DNA of 64,000 bases, from the NCBI GenBank assembly GCA_963932465.1, contig OZ010786.1, forward strand, positions 271,158,411 through 271,222,410. Reading direction: 5' to 3'. The DNA is from Maratus speciosus. Its lineage: Eukaryota; Arthropoda; Arachnida; Araneae; Salticidae. How positions within the stretch are numbered: the first letter of the stretch is position 1; each line of letters starts with the position of its first letter. The notes under the pieces were generated by a model. That model was not told the DNA's origin. It did not search any database and saw nothing but the letters and a program-made list of their open reading frames with translations. Position numbers and translations under genes: made by a program. Below are positions 50,260 through 61,405 of the stretch, one piece after another.

Positions 50260-50375
50260 CTGAAAAAATAGCACATTTCCCTTTAAGTTCATGTATCAGT
50301 TATTGTAATATGTGCAGTAGTTTCGAAAATATGATTTTTTTTAAAAATCGGGTCCATCATTTGTATCCCCGTATA

Positions 50376-51214
50376 TAATATCAAAAGGCAGTTTTATCAG
50401 CATCACTAATGGAGTATATTCTCAGGTTTATAAATTAATTAAATTACAAAAATGAAGGAAAGATATATAAATTGTCATTAATAAAGGTTCAAAATTCTAC
50501 AAATATCCTGATTCCATATCTAACATACAAGACATTATTTAAATTCTTTTTTGACAGGGGTGTAATCTAAGTTTGAAATTATTTTTAAATCAAATTTGTT
50601 CGAGTTGCTTTAATATCTTTCCAGTTAGGAAACGTACAAGTATTTAGATTTAAAAAAAAATTCCATATTAACGGAATAATCTTTCAGTTCTTGCGTTTCA
50701 TACGTAACTCGGTGATGACTGATAAAAAGGAAATTTTGTAAATTGACTACGGTTTCGTTTTGAAAAGAGAATTTCACTTAAAGCTTTACTTTTATTTTAT
50801 TTTATTTTATTTTTTTTGGAATTGTTGCCTAAATGTATCATTTATTTAGGCAAATATTCTTCTTTTCTCGTATAGTGTTTACTTCATGTTTCGGCAAGTG
50901 TTAGCATCTATAAGGTGCTATGCATTAAAGTATTTAAGAAAAATAATTGAAAAAAAATTCCCGTATTGTGTATAGAACTTACTTAATAATTTTTCTTACT
51001 TATAACTCCTTTAACTATTTCTAATTATGTTGCTTAATTTTATATTTTGCAGAAACTTTGCATAATGCAATGCATAAGTTTTAATTCGTATTGAATTATT
51101 GTCATCCAAAAGGTAACAATTTCAAACAAACGAACACTTTCTCAAAGTTCCAAAAACTTTTTAACAAGTTTAATTTACAGTACATATACATTTAACGTCT
51201 GAATTTAAAAACCA
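50376..51214. other. AT-rich non-coding stretch
   Basis: Nothing recognised beyond a short TTTTA tandem near 50780-50815. Confidence 0.55.
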
Positions 51215-51279
51215 TTAAAACACCAAATAAAATAAACTAAGACAGTATCTGTCTTAGTTTATTTTATTTGGTGTTTTAA
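51215..51279. repeat. 65-bp perfect hairpin, 31-bp arms, 3-base loop
   Basis: TTAAAACACCAAATAAAATA continuing to AAGACAG is followed after TAT by its exact reverse complement. With a 3-base loop it would extrude as a cruciform or fold tightly in RNA. TTAA lies at each outer end. Confidence 0.93.
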
Positions 51280-51371
51280 AAGTTTAATTTCGTCCTGAAA
51301 TGAAAGTTAAATTTCAGTAAGCTAAAACAAATGCTTATGTATTTTGAAAAACTGAAGTTATTTATTTATTC

Positions 51372-51622
51372 TAGATGACTCAGTGGCTGAGAGGTTCTGC
51401 TCTCGAAGCTGGTAGACGGGAGGTGCTGGGTTCGAACCCAATCGCGCCCGTCGGCCTAATCGTTCGGAGTTTTCGTGGTTTTCTTCGAACCGTGGTTTTC
51501 CATGCGTTAATACGGATTAGGTTCCCTTAGAAAGACCTCCACGGAAGGCACTCCCCCTAGGGCCCATATCCCTCGTGTAGATAATTGGCCGTCAACAATC
51601 AACCCAAATATAGATGACTCAG
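51372..51622 (+). mobile_element. complete tRNA-derived SINE with 12-bp target duplication
   Basis: TAGATGACTCAG flanks both sides (51372-51383 and 51611-51622). The head has an A-box TGGCTGAGAGG (51384-51394) and a perfect B-box GGTTCGAACCC (51429-51439), as in a tRNA-derived Pol III promoter. The body carries the TTTTCGTGGTTTTC, AT.CGGATTAGGTTCC and CCTCCACGGAAGGCA words seen in arthropod SINE cores. There is no poly(A) tail; the 3' end is AACCCAAATA. Mobilised in trans by an unknown LINE. Low decay suggests a fairly recent insertion. Confidence 0.92.
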
Positions 51623-52877
51623 CGTTTAGGGGGAGGGGGATTTTTAACATCTCTTATATCAGGAGCGCACTTTGAACCTAAAGTGAAACTTTTCCTGCAC
51701 ACCTTATATCTATTGCAAAACTTCTGTTGCATATTAAATTGCAATAATGAAAAAGTAAGAAAATTATATAGTAATATTCTGAGATCTGTTACGAATTTAA
51801 TAAAGTCATTGCTTCACCGTTCTTACAAATATATTTTTGGGAATAAGAAATTTTGTAACTACATAAGAATTCAGAAACAACAGAAAATCAAAGATTGTAA
51901 TGTTTCTTGTTGATTTTTTTTTTCTACCATAATCCTCTGTTATAATACTCTTTGTTGACGTACATGCACACCAACATAAATCAAGAGAGTTGTAGATCCA
52001 GATAGCTCCTTTTACAAGAAAACCACTTTTGGTGCCCCTTGCACCTATCAGTGAGACCTGGTGCATTTTAAAGCCCTACATTAGGAAGTTTGAGAATCGA
52101 TAAAAAAAAAAATTCTGATAAATCATATTTTTTGATTTTACAGCAGTATGACTTTCTGAAAATGTAATTTTCGAAAGCACTTATCGGATTATTAACATAG
52201 ATTTTTTTTTTTAAAGAAAAACATTTAAAAATGCAAATTAGTCAATAATAAGTATAAAATAATTAAAAAAGTTTTAAAATTCCTTCAAGAAATTACGAAT
52301 TTGATTTTTAAAAATTTGCAACACTCACATTTTTGCGGGGGAAAAATTGGCGTTTTTTTTTTTCAAATTTAGTACTTTCCGCAACTCTAGTCGAATGACC
52401 TAGCTGCTTCTCATGTGCCAACAGTGGTTTGGACTTCACCAAAAATTGTAATGTCCAACCTAATTAGGCATGGTAAATTTTCTAAATTGTATAAAAAATT
52501 TACTTTATGATTACTTTTACCAAAAGACACAACATTTAATACAACAACATTTCATTTTAAACATTAGAAACATTATTCTATATCTCTTCAAAAGAAAATA
52601 GTTTTTTTTTTCACTAAAAAATAGCTTTCAATGATCTTTAAAGTGTTAAAAAGAAATATATTTACTATTTATACATTTATCGTCTGCTTAAAAAAATCTC
52701 ATTGTTTCCTATGCTGTCAATTATCAAACAAATCGCAATCTCATTTAATTCTAATACATATCGTACCGAATCGTATCGAATATCGTATATATTCCTATCA
52801 CGAGGCACTGGTTTAAAAAAACCTGGTGTATAGTGAAAAAAATAATAAAAAGAAAAGTTCCCAGTTAAACTGATGGC
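51623..52877. other. non-coding stretch
   Basis: AT-rich. The 99-codon plus frame 51614-51913 begins inside the SINE target duplication and is not conserved in anything I know. Contains ATCGTATCGAATATCGTATA-type short repeats near 52762-52790. Confidence 0.5.
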
Positions 52878-54021
52878 ATTGAGCTCACAGGCTATTCTCA
52901 CTAATTGTATAATATACTCTTATTTCAAAGAATAATGCCCCTCAAATAAAAAATGAAGGATTATTACGCCGTGTTTCCCCTCTTTATACTTAACCAATGA
53001 ACCTCCAAATCTAACCAGGGAAGTTCCTTAATATAATAAACCGGTATACCAAGCTTGAAGCAAATCAGATAATTCTGCATGAAGAAACCATTTCGCTAAA
53101 TTAAGGCGGGTCTAACCCCTTTCCCCCCCTTTATACATAGCTAATGAACCTCCACATCTAATCAGAAAAGCTCCTTATCGGAATAAACATAAAAAAAATA
53201 AAGTAAATTGGATAATTTTGCATGAAAACCCATTTATCTAAATTAAGGGAAAGGGACTTGCCCCATTTTCCCTTTATATACTTAACCAATGAACCTCCAA
53301 ATTTCATGAAGGAAGCGCCATATCGGAATAAACCAGCACATCAAATTTGAAGCAAATCAAATAATTCTGCATAAAAAACACATTTACCTAAATTAGGGTT
53401 GGACCAGACCCCGCCCCCCTTTACACTTAACCAAAAAACCTCCAAATTTAATCAAGGCTGCTCCTTAACATAATAAACCGGTATACCAAATTTGGAGCAA
53501 ATCGATTAAATCTGCATGAAAAAACCATTTATCTAAGTTAAGGGGGGGGGGTCCAGCCACTTTCCCCCCTTTGTACTTAACTAATGAACCTCCAAATCTA
53601 ATCAATGCAGCTCCTTAATATTATAAACCGGTATACCAAATTTGGAGCAAATCGAATAATTCTGCATGAAAAACCCATTTATCTAAATTAAGGGGGTTAG
53701 TCCCCATTTCCCCCTTTATACTTAACTAATGAACCTCCAAATCTAATCAGGGAAGCTCCTTAACATAATAAACTGGTATACCAAATTTGGAGCAAATCCA
53801 ATAATTCTGCATGAAAAAACCATTTATCTAAATTAAGGAGTGGGGGAGCCCCTCTTCCCCCTTTTATATTTAACCAATGAATCCCCAAATCTAGTAAGGA
53901 AAGCGCCTTATCAGAATGAACCTATAAAAAAATTGAAGCAAATCGGATGTTTCTATCAAGAGTTATAGCGTTAGGTACACAGAATCGGCGGGCACATTAG
54001 CTTTGATAGCCTGTGAGCTAA
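52878..54021. mobile_element. array-bearing element bounded by 24-bp inverted ends
   Basis: GAGCTCACAGGCTATTC at 52880 is answered by GATAGCCTGTGAGCT at 54006; with gaps the inverted match reaches about 24 bp (ATTAG....ATAGCCTGTGAGCT). Between them lies the seven-unit array. The combination suggests that the array is the body of a non-autonomous element and not a free satellite. Confidence 0.6.
52930..53960. repeat. tandem array of ~146-bp units (seven)
   Basis: The anchor AACCTCC (AATCCCC in the last unit) is at 53000, 53147, 53292, 53437, 53587, 53732 and 53880; spacings are 145-150. Each unit reads CTTAAC(C/T)AATGAACCTCC, then AATCTAATCA, CTCCTTA.CATAATAAACC, GTATACCAAATTTGGAGCAA, TAATTCTGCATGAAA and TTATCTAAATTAAGG followed by a variable C- or G-rich stretch. 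The last unit is the most diverged. Confidence 0.95.
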
Positions 54022-54237
54022 AAAACGCTCTTGTGTAAAATTGACCTAATTGACGAATAGAAGTTTATGTGTGTAGCATTCGGGAGAATTTCAGACTCCT
54101 AGCGTCAATGAAAAGAAATGATTATGAAATTATTATACCGTGATAAACATTAAATCTTTTATGTTTGTCTCATATGTCAAACAATGTATTAAGAAGCATT
54201 CAGGATTAGCTATAGTATATCTAATCCTTAATGCTTA

Positions 54238-54445
54238 TTAACCCTAGAACTACCGGAAATTTTACTCAAGTTTTATAAAAACATTCTACACCAGAATTTT
54301 TACTTAAAACTATTTAATTTGTTTATTTAACTTATTATTGTCTGATTTATACATTTAGTTTGTTTTGAAGAAATTTCTGGTTTGAATAAATGTTTTGAAT
54401 GTACATGTCGGGTCCAATGGACCCGTCTGGTAGACGGAAGGTTAA
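54238..54445. mobile_element. 208-bp TTAA-flanked piggyBac-type MITE
   Basis: Left end TTAACCCTAGAACTACCGG; right end on the minus strand TTAACCTTCCGTCTACCAGACGG. Both outer tetranucleotides are TTAA (54238-54241, 54442-54445). TTAACCCT-type termini are those of piggyBac elements. A GGGTCCATTGGACCC dyad lies inside the right end. No coding capacity. Confidence 0.85.
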
Positions 54446-54624
54446 TTTCATTATCGGATAATATATGAACAAGAATAAACATTTACATTTAAATAGATAG
54501 CGGCGGAGTCAGTGTTGTAGAAGTCGTATAAAAAACAGAGGACATTCGTGACAGGTGGCATATGTTAGAGCTCATACACTACAGGTTTAATAATTAAGGA
54601 CGTTATGTTGTGGAATTTAATACT
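54446..54624. other. short non-coding spacer
   Basis: No features recognised. Confidence 0.5.
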
Positions 54625-54943
54625 AAACAAAATAAAAGTCGCTATCCAACGTACACTTTATTCTTAAATGTTAAGACGATGTAAAAATTAAAACACGTGA
54701 ATAAAATAGAATTCAACGTTTCGGTTTAATCTTTAAAACCATCTTCAGGAGTATTTTCCAAAAAATAACATCGGCAGGAAACAATCTACATGATACATGG
54801 TCAGTAATTAAATTCAAACTGGAAGGTTCAACGGAAACATAAAAATCATTTAAAAACAATTCAGTGGCGCCACCTGTTATTCAATGTGAATAAAAGAAGG
54901 CTGGACTTGAAAAAGATGGAAACATCACAGTTCTTTCAAAATG

Positions 54944-55315
54944 CTAACCCAGATTTCTGCTATAAGAAAAAAAAACATTACCGTTACATATTTCATGGCT
55001 CCTTAAACGAATTTCCATAGATACACGAATAACTTCTTTATACGGAATATCTTGTTTCGAAATAATCTTAGCTTTATCGAAGTCGATAAATGAAATATGT
55101 CCTTTTAGGAAATTCCTTGAGAGTGCTATTGAAAGTCTATTAAACTTCAAATCATTCTTATGTTCCTTTAACTTTTCGAAAAATCGATGTTTATTCATAC
55201 CAATACGTGATGAAACTGATCCGTCTGTAAACTTAAAGGGGATCTCGTAAACACCGGAGAAAAATGTGTGTGGAACAGGATCAATTATCTTACACATTAA
55301 ATTAAATAAAGTCAT
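54944..55315 (-). pseudogene. GIY-YIG endonuclease domain of a Penelope-like element, decayed
   Basis: Of 123 codons, residues about 20-25 read GVYEIPF, the GIY half of the motif, but the YIG half is SRIG, so its Tyr is lost. KLKEHKNDL follows in the usual place of the R/H-containing helix, and the C-terminal part has the typical DFDKAKIISKQDIPYKEVIR, then MEIR and a final SRNL before the stop. The length and order fit the C-terminal domain of the Penelope polyprotein; the upstream reverse transcriptase is absent. It is open but probably inactive. Confidence 0.75.
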
Positions 55316-55467
55316 TGAATTAGATGCTGCTAGTTTAATGTTATATTTCTTGAAGTATCATGAAGAAATTTTATGTTTCTGTTGAATCTCCCAGTTTAAA
55401 TTTAATTATTGACGATGTAGCATGTAGATTGTTTCCTGCCGATTTTATTTTTTGGAAAATTTTACCC

Positions 55468-55500
55468 CTGATGATGGTTTTAAAGATTAAACTGAAACGT
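55468..55500 (+). ncRNA. hammerhead-ribozyme-like core in the right terminal repeat
   Basis: CTGATGA (55468-55474), a GGTTTTAAAGATTAAACT segment that can form stem II, and GAAAC (55494-55498) reproduce the conserved CUGAUGA...GAAA core in the right order and spacing. The inverted copy on the minus strand at 54718-54748 has CTGAAGA, a change in the core, with an intact GAAAC. Stems I and III were not proven by eye. Such motifs are known in terminal repeats of Penelope-like elements. Confidence 0.55.
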
Positions 55501-55638
55501 TGAGTTTTTTTTTATTCTCGTGTTTTTGTTTTTCATCATCTTTAAATTTATGAATGAAGTGTACGTCGGATAACAACCTTTATTTTGTTACCTTTATATA
55601 AAACTCCAGTAGGTATACGGCGTATACCGCAGTATACA

Positions 55639-55904
55639 CACTGCAAAAAATAAATTGTTTATTTTACAGTATTATACTGGCAGCTGTGGCGCCAGTATCA
55701 TACTGTAAAATTAACAGTAATAAACCGTAAATATACAGTAGTATACCGTTTTATAAATGAAAATGCAGAAATATACCATTATATTACTACTTAGCAGTAT
55801 AATACTGTTTATTTTACGGTTTATTACTGTTAATTTTACAGTATAATACTGGCGCCTCAGCTGCCAGTATTATACTGTAAAATCAACAATTATTTTTTGC
55901 AGTG
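55639..55904. mobile_element. 266-bp CACTG-ended foldback MITE
   Basis: Left end CACTGCAAAAAATAAATTGT, right end its near-exact reverse complement. The arms pair over about 100 bp, with CAGTATTATACTGGC and TACTGTAAAATTAACAGTAA words on both sides. CA flanks both ends (55637-55638 and 55905-55906). No coding capacity; it is the best-preserved of four relatives in the window. Confidence 0.88.
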
Positions 55905-58507
55905 CACGCCACTGCATTACTGGTCGTAATCTTTTCTTTTTTATGCTACGCTGATAATTTCAAAGCCTATAGAATATTTCATTTACTCATACTTGTTAAA
56001 CTTCTGATTTGAGTATTTCAAAAAGAGATTACAATTATTACCATTATTTAAACAACATCCACGGTATTTCCGGTCATACCGGAGAGCTATTCTGAAAATT
56101 CCAAACGAATAGAATGTCAGTCAGATATTCGTGATGTTTTTTGCTTCTACTCGTGAGTGTCCTAATTTCACATATGAGTTTTCTGAAGGAATAGCATACG
56201 GTAAAACTGACTTGGGTATATATGCAATGGATGTCTTCATACGGACATGACACACTACTGCAATACAGATACTACATATTATATGAAAATACTATCTGTA
56301 GTGAATTGGGTAAATAAAGACTATGCGCCGATACCTCAAATAATTGAGATATTAATTTGCGACGACGAATTATTATAAATAGGAGCTAATTAAAACTTAA
56401 ATAGAGGCACAATTAACTTTTCGAAAACAAGATGTCCTTTCCGAGATTTTAAGAAATTATAGATTAATGTTTACATAAAGTTAAATAAATAAAGCAGGTA
56501 GTAGGGAAAAAAACCCTTATATTTATTTTTTTTTTCACGTTTCATGTTGCATTCATATTAAACTGGAAAATAAAATTCAAAAGAAAATACCTTTTGAAAA
56601 ATATTAATGAATATAAGTTGCTTTTAGTTATTTGTGATATTTTCAGAGGGGACGTGTACATACGTTTACATTTTCATTCCACTCTAATGAAAGGTATAGA
56701 TTTTGTAAGAATAGTCATATTCTTTAAGATCCTTTCATAATCTGAGCGTGACTTTATGTTTGCTGTTTTGTTTAAATTAGTAAACAAGAATTTGACATGA
56801 AACAATCGAACTTACGCAGTGTCGGAAACATTTTAATGAAACATTTTAACAAGCTAAAACATCAGAACATGTTAAAAAAAATCTTGGAAAAAATTATTCT
56901 CTTGTGCGATGAAAAGAGAGAAATACATATAGAGCGAAGCTAATTACACCTACATATATTCTTTGAACCCAGGGTAATGTATTATGACCTGATTTTTGTG
57001 ATATATGGAAACAATATACTTTCTATGAACTCGTTCATAACGTTGCCACCCAAGTGCAAAATTCCTGGTAAGAATGAGATAAAAAAGATGAAAGGTTACA
57101 AAAGGTGCTACTCAGCAAGCCACCTGACACTTTCACCGAGCTTCTAAGACAATCAACCCCTTTTACTTTATTTTTTATTATCCACGAATTTCTTTTTCTT
57201 TTTTCTTTCCCTTTTTTTACAGCACTTAGGATGGATATACAAAAATAACTTAACAACAACGCTCCGTAATGAAGATTGTTTGAAATGTCAAACCGCATTT
57301 AAAATGAATGCCAGCAGAAGAAAACAAACTGTTTTGTCAGTTTTAAAGTAGAAAGCACATTAGATGCCAATACAGTAGCTCACCTTTATATCGCACCTCG
57401 ATATATCGCTCATTTGGATAAACAGCTCTTTTAATGCATGTTTAAAGCAATGGAATGTTCTATCTTTTGTATGGCTTATACGTTGGATACATGTCGTAGA
57501 AGCATACACGTTTCATACACGTTGCATACACGTCTGCATACACGTTTTGCATTAGCATTTTAGAAACTATTTTAACATACTTACTTATAGCTTATTTTAT
57601 TTATTTATTTTCAATGTCCTCGGTTATATCGGGTATTCGGATATGTTGTTCTTTTTCTCTTGTACACCGTCAAGAGAGATAAAACGATGACTAATATATT
57701 TTGTGAAGCAGTAAAAGTACTTATATATTTCGCAACATATATTTTTTAATTTAACATTTTAAATCATATTATGTGTTGCAATTTTTAATAATTACTTGAG
57801 ATTTTATAAATACATTCCGAAAGTGTGGAAGTAATAATAGGTAACACTCAGTTGGGCGCAGCAGACCTGACAAGCGTTCTGCCAGGGATTACTGAAGGCA
57901 GCCTCGGACATTTTTTAGTGTTTTACTTGTTTTGATGTTAATAACTGAGGGTTTAAAAAATAAGATTTCGAATGTTATCTCATTGTACTTCTTAAAAAGG
58001 ATTACTAATCACTTTAAGAGCGTTAGCATTGAGTTAATTATATGTTAATGATGATTTTAAACGGGCGCATCGCACTCGAACCGAAAGTCCATAGGTGCCC
58101 CTGAAGATCGGTTACGGAAATAAATCTATTATATGTTAATGTGCTTTAATTGTGTTTCATAACATATTGTGCTGAAATTGATAAGAATGATAAGAATGAT
58201 GAATATTGTACATTTGTTCTCAAAATAAATATTACTTTTGATTGTCAGTAAATTTCTATATGTTATTATGTGAAATATAATATGAAAAACATATTAAAAA
58301 ATATGGAATCATAAGCTCTTTATTTCTCATAAAATCAATTTAATGTAATTGAAATACTTTCAAATTGAATTAATAAAACCATGTTTCTGGTATTGCATAA
58401 CACATTTATGATTTGTCACACAAATCGCAATCAGAACCGAAGTAACTAACGATTCAAAATAGCGGTATTCTTTATCTGATCGGGGGCATAGATAATTAAT
58501 CCAGTTC
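55905..58507. other. long non-coding stretch
   Basis: At 57372-57420 a TA-CAGTAGCTCACCTTTATA...TATATCGC sequence resembles the left end of a pogo/Tigger element, and 57617-57650 may be internal to it, but no matching right end was found. At 57502-57547 a (T/G)CATACACGT motif is repeated four times. A GC-richer patch at 58060-58110 is unexplained. No gene recognised. Confidence 0.5.
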
Positions 58508-60308
58508 CTTTATAAAGGCAAAATTGTCTTAAATTTAATATTTATCTATAATTTTACATTATTTCGTGATAGCTTTGTGAATGAGAAATCTGCAAGCATC
58601 GTTATTTCAATCTCAATTCAAAACATTTTAACGCAAATTATTAATAAAACTTGACATTTGCCCTATTCTTTATCCGCTTTAATAATTGTATCCAGTCTAC
58701 AAAATATAATTCTTGAATAAATTGTTTTACAAAATATCGCAATGAAATTAAAATAAAAGAGAACATTTAAGACAGATTTCTTTATTTCAATACAATTGAC
58801 AATTTTGTTTCTAGCTCTTAAGCTCACGCACGAAGTATTTTTGTACGCAACTGTCTTTTTTGTCTCAAAAACTCCTTCAAATAATTTTTGTTGTGATTAT
58901 TTAAAAAATAAATTTTTGAATTAAATTCTATAACCTTTAAATATCTCAAATAATGAGATAGAAATAATTTCATTCTTGTGCTAAAGTAACAAAAATGGGC
59001 GAGCGTATTGGAGAGATAAGCAGTATCCTTATTTTACATTTTAATTTAAATCAAAGAAACACACTATGAAAATATCCGGAATATTATTAGAAAATAATGA
59101 ACAGCTTCTTACCCAAAGACAATTTTCATGAAAATCCTGGTTTTGTTTTCTGAAATATTCCTGACTGTTGTCAACAGTATGTGCATTGAGGTACCTAGAA
59201 GTTTGGGATATTTTCAAAAAAGTTCATTGAACTATTTGTAGAAACTAGCTGGCAATTATTTCTTAGGAAAGGTCATGGATTGAATCTACAGTGCAATATA
59301 GCAAAGTAGAATGTTAAAGAATTCACAATAAAAAATCTATTTATCATTAAATTGTAAACTTAAAGTTGTCCAAAAGAATATTTTCTCAACTTAAAACTAG
59401 AAATAATCTCTCAATATTTATATGTATGTATTTATAAAGGCATGGTTTGGCTAAATTTCTTTAACATTTGAATCTGAGAACACTTCATGAAATTTTTGTA
59501 ACTGAGAAATTGAAAAACATGATTATTTCGATCAAAATAATAACAAAAAAATTGTTATGCAGATTATTATTTCAAAAGAAACACTTGATATGTTACCGGA
59601 TTCCCTGTCCCACTTTTACAAATTTTACTGGATTTTGATCAAAATTTACAGCAGCAATATTTGATCAATATTTTTCCTAGTACTAATTTAAATTTTTAAA
59701 CAATGTTTCTTGAAATTATTTGGGCAATCCATATTTATAAACCATATCCATTATCCATACTTTTTCAGGAATATACTTGTTTGTTTTTACAGTACACTTT
59801 AGAAACTTACATTTTTCTCATTATAAAACAATTTTTATATTATTTTTATAAGCAAATGAAAAAGTGTATTAAAACATATTTACTAAACATAAAACCATAA
59901 ATAATCTTCCAGGATTTAGACATATACATTTAAAAAGGCAAACGTTTCCTAAATTTAGTTAAAATTTAGAATCTGATACTATTTCATGATAGATCTGTGC
60001 ATGAAAATTTTAAAAACTTGATTATTTCAATCCCTATAAAAGAAAAAAAAACATGTTGATTAATATTTAAAAGTATAGACTTGTGCTTTGCGTTATTCAT
60101 TAAGCTGCCTTCAACAAACTTATTCCGTCTATAAAATATATTTATATAATGAAATGATATTCCAAACTATCAAAGCAGAAAGAAAATATGTAATTTTTTT
60201 TATTTCATCAAATGCGAAAAAGTTGCTTGTTTCTCCAAAGTAAGCAATAAAACAGATCGTTTTTCGAGAGCTAATCACTATATAATATTAGTAGTACTTA
60301 TTAGTAAA
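58508..60308. repeat. degenerate copies of the 60.3-kb repeat unit
   Basis: The block TTTATAAAGGCA..........TAAATTTA(A/G)TTAA..T, followed by AATCTGA and an ATTATTTCAATC block, occurs near 58508, 59435, 59930, 60520 and 62015. TTTCTTTATTTCA blocks follow at intervals. The copies are much decayed and of unequal length (about 500-1500 bp). Confidence 0.5.
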
Positions 60309-61405
60309 GTTAGCAGTTGTAACTCTGCATAGTCCTCTCATTTTAATTTTAAATTAAGGAAAAAAACTGAATTAAAAAACACTTTTCACATTAATTTATG
60401 CGAGAAACTATTTTATTTATTATTAAATTGCAAACTAAAATGTGCATTGATGTTTATTTAATCAAGCTAAATCAGCACATATTTTTTGTACGTATTCTCT
60501 TAAAGATTGTGTGCCTGAATTTATAAAGACAAGCATTTCCTAAATTTAATTAATATCTGTAATCTGAAAACATCTTATCAAACCAATTTAGAAACTGAAA
60601 TACACAATTTTTTCACTAATGCCCAAGTGTTTAAAAAAGTAAAACTTACTATGTTACCCTATACATTGAAACACTTTCTGTCATGATATTTAGTCAGTCA
60701 AATTTATTTCTTAAATTAAGCTTTATTCAAAAATATCGCAATAAAATAAAAAAAGGAGAATATGGATTTCTTTCTTTATTTCATCAAATACCGAGAATTT
60801 AAATGTTTCCGCAAAGCGATCAATAATTTAGAGAGCTCTTACACAACTCGTCCGTACTATGAGAGTTATCTATCTGACTAAAAGAAATTTTAGCCTCAGG
60901 TTTAAATTCTGATTAACATAGTTGTCACAACTCTTACAAAAGAAATTGCATAGTAAGCTATATTTTTATGTCGTTTCGCATTTTATTTCATCCCGAAGAC
61001 ATATTAATTTGAGACAGTCTAAAAAATGTGTTCTATTGCTTCGGCATTGTCGCGTTCATATTTTTCGTTTGTATCTTACTATACGGCTGCAATATGATTT
61101 TTCATCATTTAGCATTAGTCATCATAAAAAAGTCCTGCTTCTGAAATACTTTTGCATTATGTTTTGTTCTTTTGAAATTATTTAAGATTTCATTTAGATA
61201 TTATGCTTTTTAAAACATTGTGTTATTGAAAATGTGCAATTAGAGGAATCAACATTGTTTTAAAAATGAGTTTTAAGATAAATATTTTATAAGAAGTAAA
61301 GTAAAACATGTTAGCAGAACATGTAATGTTTTTGAAGCTACTTTATTTTGTAAGCATTTTGTATTTTTGTTAATGCTCTGTGAAAATCAGTTGTTAGTTA
61401 ATGAA
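60309..61405. repeat. direct repeat copy A of a ~1.1-kb duplication (period 1501 bp)
   Basis: Colinear with 61810-62880 from GTTAGCAGTTGTAACT to AATGCTCTGTGAAAA. The best-conserved part is GTTTCCGCAAAGCGATCAAT through CATCCCGAAGACATATTAAT (60805-61015), nearly identical in both. The 87-codon frame at 60922-61185 lies in that part but is broken in copy B, so it is not supported as a gene. Confidence 0.85.

Larger units (their letters stand above)
49678..50375. mobile_element. palindromic mariner-like element: two 3' ends in opposite orientation
   Basis: About 95 bp at each edge are inverted copies of one another (ACAAATGATGGA, AAATATGATTTTTT, ACATATTACA words). The similarity continues inward into coding sequence, so each half carries the same C-terminal transposase end pointing outwards. 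The centre of symmetry is near 50005-50012. TA lies at both edges. An intact mariner has one transposase gene between its inverted ends; here the 5' half is missing and a second 3' half replaces it. Confidence 0.78.
54625..55592 (-). mobile_element. Penelope-like retroelement fragment between inverted terminal repeats
   Basis: About 180-190 bp at 54625-54815 recur in inverted orientation at 55413-55592 (words CCAACGTACACTT, AACGTTTC.GTTTAATCTT, ATCGGCAGGAAACAATCTAC). Between them lies the GIY-YIG endonuclease remnant. The reverse transcriptase is missing. Penelope-like elements are known for a GIY-YIG domain, terminal repeats in direct or inverted arrangement and hammerhead motifs in these repeats; all three traits appear here. 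Confidence 0.82.

Noticed and set aside
54944..55315. Reading the 123-codon frame as a host gene
   Set aside because: Its order of GVYEI, KLKEHK and DFDKAKII motifs and its position between inverted terminal repeats identify it as Penelope endonuclease debris.
57372..57650. A second pogo/Tigger-type element
   Set aside because: Only one terminus-like sequence is seen; no inverted partner or second TA end was found.
60922..61185. 87-codon plus-strand gene in the repeated unit
   Set aside because: The frame is disrupted in the second copy at 62400-62650, so it is not under coding constraint.
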